A stretch of 12,954 bases of DNA from Candidatus Methanophagales archaeon ANME-1-THS (GTDB lineage: Archaea > Halobacteriota > Syntropharchaeia > Alkanophagales > Methanospirareceae), in assembly GCA_004212135.1 (NCBI GenBank), contig RXIE01000080.1, positions 1 through 12,954 on the forward strand, read 5' to 3'. The notes under the pieces were generated by a model. That model ran no database searches, was not told the DNA's origin, and saw nothing but the letters and a program-made list of their open reading frames with translations. Shown piece after piece: positions 1-7,775 of the stretch. The translations under genes were made by a program, and so were the position numbers. Position 1 is the stretch's first letter. Each line of letters opens with the position of its first letter.

Positions 1-156
1 ACCAAAAATGCTTCCGCACAAACTTTTGAAAAAAGTTTGACCAAAAATGCTTCCGCACAAACTTTTGAAAAAAGTTTGACCAAAAATGCTTCCGCACAAA
101 CTTTTGAAAAAAGTTTGACCAAAAATGCTTCCGCACAAACTTTTGAAAAAAGTTTG
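1..156 (+). repeat. Four perfect copies of a 39-bp coding tandem repeat
   Basis: Units begin at 1, 40, 79 and 118 and are identical base for base. A fifth, degenerate copy follows at 157-195, and the array probably continues left of the window. Each unit encodes TKNASAQTFEKSL, in frame with the downstream gene. Inside each unit CAAACTTTT and AAAAGTTTG form a perfect 9-bp inverted repeat around a GAA loop. Perfect identity indicates recent expansion. The degenerate copies (TKNGSQQTSEEV, then QNVTQQTPESV) show that the protein repeat is older than the present DNA copies. Confidence 0.95.
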
Positions 157-3100
157 ACCAAAAATGGCTCGCAGCAAACTTCAGAAGAGGTTGATCAAAA
201 CGTTACCCAGCAGACGCCTGAGAGTGTAAATGAAAGCGAAGAAGAGCCTGAAGCTGAGGACTCAGCAGGTAAGGGTGCGCCTGATAAATCCCGCAAGGCG
301 GTCAAGAAATGGGCAACTGAAAATGAAACGATTGAAGCCTTTCTGTATGACAGTTCCGGCAGGCTCACGGCTATCGAGCCTGAGTTCGAAGAGCTCGGTG
401 AAGGGGAGATTGAAATCACCCTCCCTCAAAAAAGAGCGTTCAGAGCAGGCGTGTATCGACTGGGCGTGGAGCTCGTGAAGGACGAGCGCGTTTACGTTGT
501 AGAAAAGGAGTTCCCCTGGGGTCTGGTTTCCTTAAACACCAAAAAGAGCAGTTATAAGCCCGGCGAAGTAGCAGAGTTCATTATCATCGTCCTGGACAGG
601 GAGGGGCATTCGGTCTGCGATGCGAATATTTCGATGACCGTTACCAATCCCGAGAATGAGCGTACAACGTATTCGACTGCAGATGGCACGATTTTACCCG
701 GTGAAGCGTGCGGGCTCTATACAGCAAATTACACCACGGAGGGAGAGGGAAATCACACGGTAGAGGTCACCGCGTCCATTAAGGGTGATAAAGTCTCTTT
801 TGAGACTGAGTTTTTAGTTCAGCAAGAATATGAGTTTGAGATTATACGAACGACTCAGAGTAAAATAGATCCTACGAGGCAAGACTGGTTTGACGTCAAA
901 ATAGATATAGTAAGTTTGACTGATGCACGCTCACTAACCATAAAAGAGTTTGTGCCTGCCGAGTTTGACGTTGATACAGCAGATGCCGCCACGGTTCTCG
1001 TGGAAGATGATACGAAGACGATAACCTGGACGAAAAATTTGATTGATGGAAAAACATCGGTACATTATTCGTACTCCGTTCCCCATATCTGGCCTTCTCT
1101 CTATGCGTTAGGTCCGACGGAAATTAATTATGATGGCAAAACCTTCCTTGAGGCAAGACCCTGGTATGTCGCGGTTGACCCTATGATAAGTTTTGGTGTA
1201 GGCGCAGCAGCAGATATAGGTTTAGCGCCTATCGATGATGAAACCTTTGTTTTGGCATGGATTAATGTCACAGGCAACAGCGCTCAGTTTATGATAAAGT
1301 ATACAAACGGAAGCACGAAAGTTAATCCAGTTACCGTCGATACCGGCTTAGATTCAACACGAGATAGAGTCTCGATTACCATGATAAATTCAACCACATT
1401 TGCAATAGGATGGACAAAAACGAGCGCAGCAGATGATTTGAGGGCGATCTATGATACAGATGGGAATCAACTATTAGCACCAACAGCAGGTGACGCAGCC
1501 ATAGGGACTCAATATTATGATGTTGCGTTGTCTCAGATGGGCGACCGATTCATGTATTGTTATGTCGATCAAGCAGAAGGTGATGCAGATTTGAGAATGT
1601 ACGATAATGCTGGAACTTTAATTGGCGCTGAAGTAAATATAGATGGCGGAATGACCCCTGAGACAAATTTGAATAATGTTTTTGATTGCGTTGCGATAAA
1701 CGCAACACGAGGTGCAGTATTCTGGTATGATGCCGGGACTTCTGATGATGTCACTTTTAATATAGTAAATGAAACTGGTGCAAAACTACTTACCGATGTT
1801 GACCTAGATGGTGCGGTAGGAACAGGAGCACAGGTTGCTGTGACTGCTCTTGATCAAAATAAGGTTGCAATGGCTTTCTACGACAATGCTGACCAGGACA
1901 TAACACTAGCAATAAGAACTGTGGACAATTCTGTTGTGTTGGCCCCGACTGATATTGATACTGCTGCGGGGACAACTTCAAGAATAGCCATGGCTACGGT
2001 GAATAACGGCTCAAGTGATTATTTTGTTGTTGTATGGTATAGTCAGGCGCAGAACAAGATACTCGCAGGAGTGTTCAATGGCACGGGTGCACAAGTTACC
2101 TCTACATTTACCGTTGAAAGCAGTCCCAGCGCGAATTACAGCTTAATGTATGCCTTAGGAAGAGACGGCAGAACCGGGCTATCACTGTGTCCTGGCACAT
2201 TCATCGTAGCATATGTCAATTCATCTGACAGCTCGGTAGTCAAGACTTACCTTATGGATGGCTCTGAATGGAATGGTGTTTGTGATAAAATACCACCATC
2301 ACGGGATAATCAAAGTCAAAACGTATCGAAATTGCACAAGGGCGAAACCATAAACCTTTCTGTAAGATGGACGGACAATATTGAGCTAAAAAATGCAACG
2401 TTAGCTCATAATGGAACTGGAGCATGGCAGAACGTATCAACCATTGCTTTAAGTGGGACAGAATCATGGTCTAATTTCACTATCACAACTGGATTGGACT
2501 GGACACCGGGGATAAAAGGCTGGAAGGTATATGCAAATGATACTTCTAATAACGAGAACGTTACGGATGTAATGACATTCGAGCTCTGGGGCTGGTCGAA
2601 TGTAACGTGGATTTCGCCTCCTGATCCAAGTGGATACATCATGGGGAGCACACTAACGCTCACCTGCCTCGTTCTGGATGCTAATACCTCTTCACCCATC
2701 CAAAATTATCCCGTTCATTTCTATAACCGGACTGATTCCACTGTAACCTACGATTTCGGTTTGAATTATACGAATAACACTGGATACACTATAATGAATT
2801 GGGATACAACGGGCGTGGCACCTGGATGGTACTATCCAAAAGGTAACATTACAGATAATTCCACGCTGTTCTACAATATCACGATACCGATTGAGGCCAA
2901 TACATCCTTAAAATTATACGCAACGACACTTGAAATCAGAAATCAAGCCGCTTCCCAGGGTATCACGTCCATTGACGTTTCGGGTTCCAGTGGTGAGACC
3001 ACACTAAATCCCTACAATGATGTGGATGGCAGTGGCAGTGCACAAAATACAAGCACCAGGAGGCCCGTGGTTACCATTTACAATCCTCCTTCTTCGACTG

Positions 3101-3366
3101 AGTACCGGATCTGGCTGAAAGTAGAAGGCGGGACTGGCTGGAATTATATCGTAAAGGATGAGAAGTTTAATATAACCGCTGGGGATACCGATCCTGGAGA
3201 TGTAAGTACTTGGATATCATTGAGGCCTGGAGGCTCGTGGGGCACATTTGTTGATACCGGAGAGACCGTGGCTGAAGGCACTTATAAAGACCTGTATCTC
3301 GCTTTCGTGCTGAAGGGATCGGGAACAGGAAATGCAACGATCTCAGTGTTGGGAGAGGTGGTATAA
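1..3366 (+). CDS. Large secreted surface protein, 5' end outside window (module X at C-terminus)
   Basis: The frame is open from base 1, so the true start and any signal peptide lie upstream; 1121 residues are visible. In order: 13-residue repeats rich in N-X-S/T sequons (nt 1-230), an acidic linker, an Ig/macroglobulin-like segment (nt about 300-830; SYKPGEVAEFIIIVLD is typical of such domains), a beta-rich segment (about 830-1180), repeating blocks of about 50 residues that look like a beta-propeller (about 1190-2280), an Ig-like domain (about 2300-2590), another beta segment (to about 2890), and module X (about 2905-3366) ending GSGTGNATISVLGEVV. Sequons such as NVS, NGT, NDT and NNT are dense, as in glycosylated archaeal surface proteins. 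No membrane segment is seen at the C-terminus; anchoring may involve the neighbouring CARDB protein. The codons for GEVV (GGAGAGGTGGTA) also sit where the ribosome site of the next gene is expected. Domain names come from reading the sequence, not from a profile search; no enzymatic role is evident. Confidence 0.9.
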   Translation, partial: TKNASAQTFEKSLTKNASAQTFEKSLTKNASAQTFEKSLTKNASAQTFEKSLTKNGSQQTSEEVDQNVTQQTPESVNESEEEPEAEDSAGKGAPDKSRKAVKKWATENETIEAFLYDSSGRLTAIEPEFEELGEGEIEITLPQKRAFRAGVYRLGVELVKDERVYVVEKEFPWGLVSLNTKKSSYKPGEVAEFIIIVLDREGHSVCDANISMTVTNPENERTTYSTADGTILPGEACGLYTANYTTEGEGNHTVEVTASIKGDKVSFETEFLVQQEYEFEIIRTTQSKIDPTRQDWFDVKIDIVSLTDARSLTIKEFVPAEFDVDTADAATVLVEDDTKTITWTKNLIDGKTSVHYSYSVPHIWPSLYALGPTEINYDGKTFLEARPWYVAVDPMISFGVGAAADIGLAPIDDETFVLAWINVTGNSAQFMIKYTNGSTKVNPVTVDTGLDSTRDRVSITMINSTTFAIGWTKTSAADDLRAIYDTDGNQLLAPTAGDAAIGTQYYDVALSQMGDRFMYCYVDQAEGDADLRMYDNAGTLIGAEVNIDGGMTPETNLNNVFDCVAINATRGAVFWYDAGTSDDVTFNIVNETGAKLLTDVDLDGAVGTGAQVAVTALDQNKVAMAFYDNADQDITLAIRTVDNSVVLAPTDIDTAAGTTSRIAMATVNNGSSDYFVVVWYSQAQNKILAGVFNGTGAQVTSTFTVESSPSANYSLMYALGRDGRTGLSLCPGTFIVAYVNSSDSSVVKTYLMDGSEWNGVCDKIPPSRDNQSQNVSKLHKGETINLSVRWTDNIELKNATLAHNGTGAWQNVSTIALSGTESWSNFTITTGLDWTPGIKGWKVYANDTSNNENVTDVMTFELWGWSNVTWISPPDPSGYIMGSTLTLTCLVLDANTSSPIQNYPVHFYNRTDSTVTYDFGLNYTNNTGYTIMNWDTTGVAPGWYYPKGNITDNSTLFYNITIPIEANTSLKLYATTLEIRNQAASQGITSIDVSGSSGETTLNPYNDVDGSGSAQNTSTRRPVVTIYNPPSSTEYRIWLKVEGGTGWNYIVKDEKFNITAGDTDPGDVSTWISLRPGGSWGTFVDTGETVAEGTYKDLYLAFVLKGSGTGNATISVLGEVV

Positions 3367-3371
3367 AGCTG

Positions 3372-4562
3372 ATGGATAGTGGTTGCCAAAAAATCAGAAC
3401 GGTGAAATATCGGAGAGAAGAGTTAAAAAAGATACAGCCATGTATCAGAAAGATACAACTAATTGTTATTCTCTCATTGGTTTATGCAGTTCCACCCGCA
3501 CTCGTCTTCGCAGCAATACAAACCGCAGAGGTGTCCGCAGTGCCAGACCTCAAGCTTAACGCATCTGATATTCTCTATTCACCTGAACAGCCGACTGTGG
3601 GACAGCCAGTAAACATCATGGCACTTATCTACAACATCGGTAGTGCCACCGCAACGAATGTAACCGTTGATTTTTATATTGACGGCACCTTCATCGTGCA
3701 CAATGAGCTCATCGAAATTGCTTTGGACTCCATGAAGAGCGTCTCTATCAACTTCATCTTTCTTTATGCCGGTTCTCACAATGTCACGGTGATCCTCGAT
3801 GCTAATAACACCATAACAGAACTAAATGAAACGAATAATCAAGCAACAAACTATATCACGGTTGCAGTGCCGCTCACTCCTCCGCCTGCCATAGGTGGGG
3901 GAGGCGGAGGTGGTGGTGGACTTCCCTGGCTTACCCCCAGAGATACCACACCCCCAGTAATTAGTAATGTTACGGTAGTCCTTGATTCTTCAATCACCAT
4001 CACCTGGGACACCAACGAGGTCAGTGATTCATTGGTAAAATATGGCGTTATATCCGGGCAATACATAGTCGAGAAGTCTGATCCTCAGTATGTTCTAAAC
4101 CATTCGATTGCTCTTGAAGCAATAACTGAATACGGCCCTTACTATTTTGTCGTCATGAGCACCGATCCCAGCGGAAACGTTGCCCAGTCGGCTGAACATA
4201 TCTTTATCCTTATCCTATCAGGAACTGAGCTTCCGACAAAGGGAGGGTCCACCGTCATAATTTTCCCCGCTCCTCCTTCTCGTCCTAAAAACCTCTGGGC
4301 GATTGCGCTTCTTGTAATTATCGCAGCGTTCATCATTTCATTTCTGATTTATAAAAGATATAGAGTGAAATTAAAGCGGCGAATTGAGGAATTTATTAAA
4401 AAGGGTAAAAATAAGGTGGCCACAAAGCAAGAGATGGACGGGTTACAAGAAATCAAAGCTAATGTGATATCAGGAGTTAAAGTCGGCAAAGAGAGCAAAG
4501 AAAAGGAAACTGACCTCTCTACTTCTGATTCAGAACAGATCACCTCACATGATAAAAAGTGA
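3372..4562 (+). CDS. Membrane-anchored CARDB / poly-Gly / Fn3-like surface protein
   Basis: 396 residues. A basic N-terminus is followed by a hydrophobic signal segment (about 28-47, ending ALVFA). Residues about 58-166 form a CARDB-type adhesion fold: PDL start, GQPVNIMALIYNIGSA, VDFYIDG, then the ITELNETNN motif near its end. A hinge of nine glycines (175-183) leads to an Fn3-like domain (about 191-282, DTTPPVISNV to STDPSGN). A Pro-rich stretch precedes one membrane helix (about 308-327) and a Lys/Arg-rich cytoplasmic tail of about 70 residues. The likely topology is an outside N-domain with the tail inside. The ATG lies 5 bases after the previous stop, with GGAGAGGTGG about 10 nt upstream, so it is probably co-transcribed and coupled with the large gene. 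It may act as a scaffold or anchor in the envelope. A close paralogue starts at 11806. Confidence 0.88.
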   Translation: MDSGCQKIRTVKYRREELKKIQPCIRKIQLIVILSLVYAVPPALVFAAIQTAEVSAVPDLKLNASDILYSPEQPTVGQPVNIMALIYNIGSATATNVTVDFYIDGTFIVHNELIEIALDSMKSVSINFIFLYAGSHNVTVILDANNTITELNETNNQATNYITVAVPLTPPPAIGGGGGGGGGLPWLTPRDTTPPVISNVTVVLDSSITITWDTNEVSDSLVKYGVISGQYIVEKSDPQYVLNHSIALEAITEYGPYYFVVMSTDPSGNVAQSAEHIFILILSGTELPTKGGSTVIIFPAPPSRPKNLWAIALLVIIAAFIISFLIYKRYRVKLKRRIEEFIKKGKNKVATKQEMDGLQEIKANVISGVKVGKESKEKETDLSTSDSEQITSHDKK

Positions 4563-4617
4563 CCTCTCTTATTCGTGAGAAGAAATAGAGATTTACAGAG
4601 GCTCGCTGAGTGGTAGA

Positions 4618-5070
4618 TTGCGGAGGAGGTTAATAAATTCCACTACTCTCCAGATCAGAAATCAAACCGCTATGCAGGACGTCACGAGCATTAACGTCTC
4701 GGGTATAAGTGGCTTTACCATGACCGACCCGTACAACGAAGTGGATAGCGGACCACAAAATACGACCGAAAAGACGCCCGTCGCCACGATTTACAATCCC
4801 TCCATGTCGTCTACCTATAAGATATGGGTGAATGTAGAGGCCGGAACGGGCTGGGAGTCAGTCATCAATGACGAGCGGTTCAAGGTCACCAATGATGAGG
4901 CTGATCCCGGCGAGGTCAGTATCTGGACCTCACTCAAGCCCTGGGGCACTGATAAGGATAGCGGCGTGACCGTAACCTCTGGTCAGTTCAAGGACTTATA
5001 TCTCGCCTTCGAGCTCAGAGGCTCGGGGACCGGGAACGCAACGATCTCGGTGCTCGGGGAGGTGCTATGA
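4618..5070 (+). pseudogene. Module X fragment: C-terminal remnant of a second large surface gene
   Basis: The 150 codons align along their length with the last 150 or so residues of the first gene: TTLEIRNQ / TTLQIRNQ, PVVTIYNP / PVATIYNP, GTGW, ERFKVT, DPGEVSIWTS, KDLYLAFEL, and an ending GSGTGNATISVLGEVL. None of the upstream domains of that protein are present and no signal peptide is visible. The only upstream start in frame is a TTG at 4618 that precedes, rather than follows, the GGAGGAGG ribosome-like sequence. I read it as the surviving 3' end of a duplicated X gene that seeded the downstream repeats. It could still be translated by coupling to the preceding gene, 55 nt upstream. Its TGA overlaps an ATGATG that opens the next plus-strand frame. 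Confidence 0.7.
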
Positions 5071-5146
5071 TGCAGGAAACAGGATATAAATTAGAACTGG
5101 AAGGAGGTGCTCCGTTGTTCGTCTCGACCGACCATACGGGTTATGG
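4849..5146 (+). repeat. Array repeat R0 (type A, founder-like copy)
   Basis: The 3' end of the X fragment, from GGCTGGGA, plus the start of a following frame (MMQETGYKLELEGG, ending HTGYG). It lacks the leading 25 or so bases with the minus-strand TATA box found in R1 to R6, because here it is continuous with the X coding sequence. It ends at TTATGG, whose TTA is the stop of toxin 1 on the minus strand. Confidence 0.9.
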
Positions 5147-5572
5147 AGTGGCTTTAGATAAGAGCTTAAGTAATTCTTCGGTGGAATACACTTTCACTCT
5201 GGACTGCTTCTTAAATGCCTTATCGTCAGACCAAATACCGCACTCAGAAGCTAACGCTAATGCAAAATATTGTAAATCCTTGACATGCGGTGCTATCTCT
5301 TCTGCCTCACCAGCATATTCCTTAAATTCCTCGAATGGAATGAATTCTATCTCCTCTTTCACAAATCTGAATACCTTTGTAAGTTCCTCGGACGATAATT
5401 TACTTCGCTCCACGAGTTCGTCAAAATGCATGCCTATTTCCTGGAATAAGTATTCCAGAGCAATAAACTCAAATCTCTTAAGAAGTTTGCTGGCTAAGAA
5501 AACATCAAATGCCCCACCTTTGGATAGCAAGGTGGAAAATACTCTGTTAGCATCCACTACTAATACTAACAT
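5141..5572 (-). CDS. PIN-domain VapC-like toxin, cassette C1
   Basis: 143 residues, a normal length for a PIN ribonuclease toxin. The metal-binding acids expected of the fold are visible: D7 in VVDAN, E45 in LFQEI, D99 in HVKDLQYFALAL and D117 in WSDDK. By family knowledge such proteins cut RNA, often tRNA or rRNA, and are held inactive by the antitoxin. Its ATG is 3 nt after the antitoxin stop, the usual antitoxin-first VapBC order. The TAA stop is encoded by repeat R0. The last ten or so codons (LLKLLSKATP) nearly match those of the C3 toxin at DNA level, suggesting recombination at this end. Confidence 0.9.
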   Translation of the reverse strand: MLVLVVDANRVFSTLLSKGGAFDVFLASKLLKRFEFIALEYLFQEIGMHFDELVERSKLSSEELTKVFRFVKEEIEFIPFEEFKEYAGEAEEIAPHVKDLQYFALALASECGIWSDDKAFKKQSRVKVYSTEELLKLLSKATP

Positions 5573-5575
5573 GGA

Positions 5576-5809
5576 TCACTTCTTCAAAGACTGCCTGAAT
5601 CTCCAGGCTAAAGATTCATCAACACTATCAGATAATTCTTCGATATCCTTTTCAGTGAGCTTGCTCTTGGCTACTATCGCTTTTAATTCCCGCATTCTCC
5701 CCAATTCTTCTTTAAGCAACTTCCTCACTGCTATTTGCCACTCTACGCCGGGAAATTGTTCCATCTCCTCCTCTAATTCTTTGGGGATCTTAATCTTTAA
5801 CTCCGCCAT
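5576..5809 (-). CDS. VapB-like antitoxin, cassette C1
   Basis: 77 residues from MAELKIKIPKELEEEM. A start upstream at 5956 would lie in the repeat and is rejected: the ATG at 5809 has GGTGGT 5 to 10 nt upstream and a TATA box 38 nt upstream (centre). The short N-terminal beta-strand plus helices, with the C-terminal pattern SKLTEKDIEELSDSV, recur in the antitoxins of C3 to C6. By analogy the N-terminus binds DNA and the C-terminus wraps the PIN toxin. The first 16 codons are nearly identical in DNA to those of the C2 antitoxin, which serves a different toxin family. Confidence 0.85.
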   Translation of the reverse strand: MAELKIKIPKELEEEMEQFPGVEWQIAVRKLLKEELGRMRELKAIVAKSKLTEKDIEELSDSVDESLAWRFRQSLKK

Positions 5810-5842
5810 TTCTACCACCACTAATTCTATTAACACGCCCGC

Positions 5843-5852
5843 TATAAATAAC
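5843..5852 (-). promoter_or_regulatory. TATA box for C1 antitoxin-toxin operon
   Basis: On the minus strand GTTATTTATA, preceded by purine-rich AGAGAGAA that suits a BRE, 33 nt from the antitoxin ATG. An archaeal start site about 25 nt downstream would leave a short leader carrying GGTGGT. The box lies inside repeat R1. Confidence 0.7.
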
Positions 5853-6151
5853 TTCTCTCTTCTGAGCGGCTGGGAGTTAGTCATCAATGACGAGCGGTTC
5901 AAGGTCACCGCTGATGAGGCTGATCCCGGCGAGGTCAGTACCTGGACCTCGGTCAAACCCTGGGGTACCGATAAGGATAGCGGCGTGACGGTAACCTCTG
6001 GTCAGTTCAAGGACTTATACCTCACCTTCGAGCTCAAGGATCGCACCGATATCCGTGCTCGGGGAGGTGGTCTGATGCGAAAAATAAGATTTAAAAGAGA
6101 ACTGGAAGATGGTGCTCCTTTGTTCGTCTCGCCCGAGCATACGGTTTACGG
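5843..6151 (+). repeat. Array repeat R1 (type B)
   Basis: 309 bp. It opens with the 33-bp block, invariant in R1 to R6, that contains the minus-strand TATA box. The X-derived segment follows (ERFKVTADEADPGEV ... YLTFEL), then the tail ending GTTTACGG. Type B copies lack 14 bp just after the YLxFELK codons, so the GEVV stop is bypassed and the X frame fuses to the tail frame. Confidence 0.92.
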
Positions 6152-6179
6152 GAATGTGATGAACAGGAGTGAGAATCCC

Positions 6180-6446
6180 TTAATAAACATCATCATGGTG
6201 GACCAATCTGTCAAAGATGATGGTGTCTTTGTCCTTCTCAACTCTGAAAAGCAAAACAAAGCTTCCGATGTGGACTCGCTTGTAATTGCTCATGTTACTC
6301 CTGAGATTTTTGAAATGGTTAATGGAAGCTTCATCAAAAGTGGCAATTTGACTAAGTTTATTTTGTACTTGTGTAAACAATGTAAGATCTCTTCTCTTGA
6401 GTCTTTTCAGTGTTCTGGTGAGTTCATCGGAAATGACAATCTTCAT
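6180..6446 (-). CDS. RelE/ParE-family toxin, cassette C2
   Basis: 88 residues from MKIVISDEL. An alternative start 4 codons earlier (MWRI) is less likely because the ATG at 6446 overlaps the antitoxin TGA in the classic ATGA arrangement. Family marks are FKNLRSNMSNYKRVHIGSFVLLFRV and the end LVHHDDVY, equivalent to the usual LxxYRxRxGxYRxxY core and HRxxVY tail. RelE proteins are small RNases that cleave mRNA in the ribosomal A site; some relatives (ParE) hit gyrase instead, and the sequence alone does not decide. It is the only non-PIN toxin of the array and sits in the phase-shifted part of it. Confidence 0.88.
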   Translation of the reverse strand: MKIVISDELTRTLKRLKRRDLTLFTQVQNKLSQIATFDEASINHFKNLRSNMSNYKRVHIGSFVLLFRVEKDKDTIIFDRLVHHDDVY

Positions 6447-6748
6447 AATTCTCCACACCAGTCGTTGAACTCTTCCAAAGTCATGGGCTTCTTGCGACCT
6501 GCTTTGATTTCTCTCAATACCTCCTCAGTAGATTTGACAACTTCTTTTGCCAAAGATTCCTTAACTTCACGGTTATCCGCAGCAGGAATTTCAGATAGTT
6601 CTGCAATCTGCCTTTCTAATTCAAGTTCTTTTACATCCTCTAATCTCTCAGATATTGCTTTGACAGCTACCAAAGACCAGTCAATCCACTTTATTTTAGA
6701 CATTTCTTCTTCTAATTCTTTGGGGATCTTAATCTTTAACTCCGCCAT
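6443..6748 (-). CDS. RelB-like antitoxin, cassette C2
   Basis: 101 residues. The start at 6748 is set by the shared leader (GGTGGT, then ATG) and the MAELKIKIPKELEEEM opening that matches the C1 antitoxin. After residue 16 the sequence diverges completely: a long Glu/Lys-rich helical middle (RLEDVKELELERQIAELSEI) and a C-terminal tail KKPMTLEEFNDWCGEL, which probably binds the RelE partner. It looks like a hybrid in which a common N-terminal DNA-binding strand has been joined to a RelE-specific C-terminus. Its stop overlaps the toxin start by 4 nt. Confidence 0.82.
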   Translation of the reverse strand: MAELKIKIPKELEEEMSKIKWIDWSLVAVKAISERLEDVKELELERQIAELSEIPAADNREVKESLAKEVVKSTEEVLREIKAGRKKPMTLEEFNDWCGEL

Positions 6749-6781
6749 TTCTACCACCACTAATACTATTAACACGCGCGC

Positions 6782-6791
6782 TATAAATAAC
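6782..6791 (-). promoter_or_regulatory. TATA box for C2 operon
   Basis: The same GTTATTTATA on the minus strand, again 33 nt from the antitoxin ATG. Located in R2. Confidence 0.7.
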
Positions 6792-7090
6792 TTCTCTCTT
6801 CTGAGCGGCTGGGATTCTCTCATAGCTGACTGGCGGTTCAAGGTCACCGATGATGCGACCGATCCCGGCGAGGTCAGTACCTGGACTTCGGGCAAACCCT
6901 GGGGCACTGATACGGATAGCGGCGTGACTATAGCCGCTGATAGTTTCAAGGACTTATATCTCGCCTTCGAACTCAAGGAACGCAACGATCTCCGTGCTCG
7001 GGGAGGTGGTATTTTGCAGAAACTAAGATTCACAAGAGAACTAAAAGATGGTGCTCCTTTGTTCGTCTCGCCCGAGCATACGGTTTACGG
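6782..7090 (+). repeat. Array repeat R2 (type B)
   Basis: 309 bp. It carries the 14-bp deletion, and ATGATG is replaced by ATTTTG, so no restart codon is present. It ends GTTTACGG, whose TTA is the stop of toxin C3. Confidence 0.92.
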
Positions 7091-7504
7091 GGTGGTTTTA
7101 GATAAGAGCTTAAGTAATTCGGAAGTTGAGAATACCTTAACTACAGATTGTTGCTTCAATCTTTTGTCGTTAGACCAGATTGCACAATCTAAGTTTAATG
7201 CTAATGCTTCAAAATCAATGTCATCTGGATCTGGAGAGATGTTCTTTGCATTCTGTAGACAATCCTTGTATTCGGAAAGCGAGAATACTTTAACGAATAT
7301 GAGTAATGCATTTAGAACTTCTTCATATTCACCATTAGATAGCCTTGATTTTCTGGAGATAAGTTCTTTATGTCTCTCCAATTCATCTATGCAAAAAGAA
7401 GGGGTGGCTAATTCCAATAGCTCGAAATTCAATATCAATTTCTTCGTCTTGGATTCTTTCTTGAAAAAAGAAAACAACACCTTGGTATCCACTACTAATT
7501 TCAT
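7085..7504 (-). CDS. PIN-domain VapC-like toxin, cassette C3
   Basis: 139 residues, MKLVVDTKVLFSFFKKES. Putative catalytic acids are D6, E41 (IDEL), D95 (PDPDDIDFEALAL) and D113 (WSNDK), all present. The ATG directly abuts the antitoxin TGA (TGAATG). The TAA stop comes from repeat R2. The N-terminal 17 residues closely match toxin C4, and the C-terminus (KVFSTSELLKLLSKTTP) matches toxins C1 and C4, while the middle is divergent. Confidence 0.9.
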   Translation of the reverse strand: MKLVVDTKVLFSFFKKESKTKKLILNFELLELATPSFCIDELERHKELISRKSRLSNGEYEEVLNALLIFVKVFSLSEYKDCLQNAKNISPDPDDIDFEALALNLDCAIWSNDKRLKQQSVVKVFSTSELLKLLSKTTP

Positions 7505-7732
7505 TCACACAAAACCCAGCTGCTTCAACCTTTCAAATCTTCCCTTCTTTACTTCCCTTCCAAGTTCTATACACTCTTCCTCCGTCAATCCGCTGTTTTT
7601 GAGTAACTCATCGAGCCTTTCAAGCAGTAAATCCCTTGTCAGTCTTAACTTTATGAACTCCTCCACACCCTTTGCCAATTCCGACTCGTCCACCTTAAAT
7701 CGTTCCGGTATTTTAATAACCAATTCTGGCAT
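7505..7732 (-). CDS. VapB-like antitoxin, cassette C3
   Basis: 75 residues, MPELVIKIPERFKVDESELAK, ending GRFERLKQLGFV. The start at 7732 has GAGAGGA upstream and the standard 33-nt distance to the repeat. The C-terminal toxin-binding pattern (SGLTEEECIELGREVKKG) is closely shared with the C5 antitoxin. No helix-turn-helix is obvious; an N-terminal strand of the AbrB/ribbon type is my reading. Confidence 0.83.
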   Translation of the reverse strand: MPELVIKIPERFKVDESELAKGVEEFIKLRLTRDLLLERLDELLKNSGLTEEECIELGREVKKGRFERLKQLGFV

Positions 7733-7765
7733 TCGTATCCTCTCTATTAAGATTTACCCACCCGG

Positions 7766-7775
7766 TATAAATAAC
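7766..7775 (-). promoter_or_regulatory. TATA box for C3 operon
   Basis: GTTATTTATA on the minus strand in R3, 33 nt from the antitoxin ATG. Confidence 0.7.

Noticed and set aside
1..156. CRISPR or replication iterons in the 39-bp repeat
   Set aside because: Units are directly adjacent without spacers and are read as protein in the frame of the surface gene.
4563..4617. Promoter or terminator in the gap after the first CARDB gene
   Set aside because: Only weak CCTCT/AGAGG pairing and no convincing TATA box or T run.
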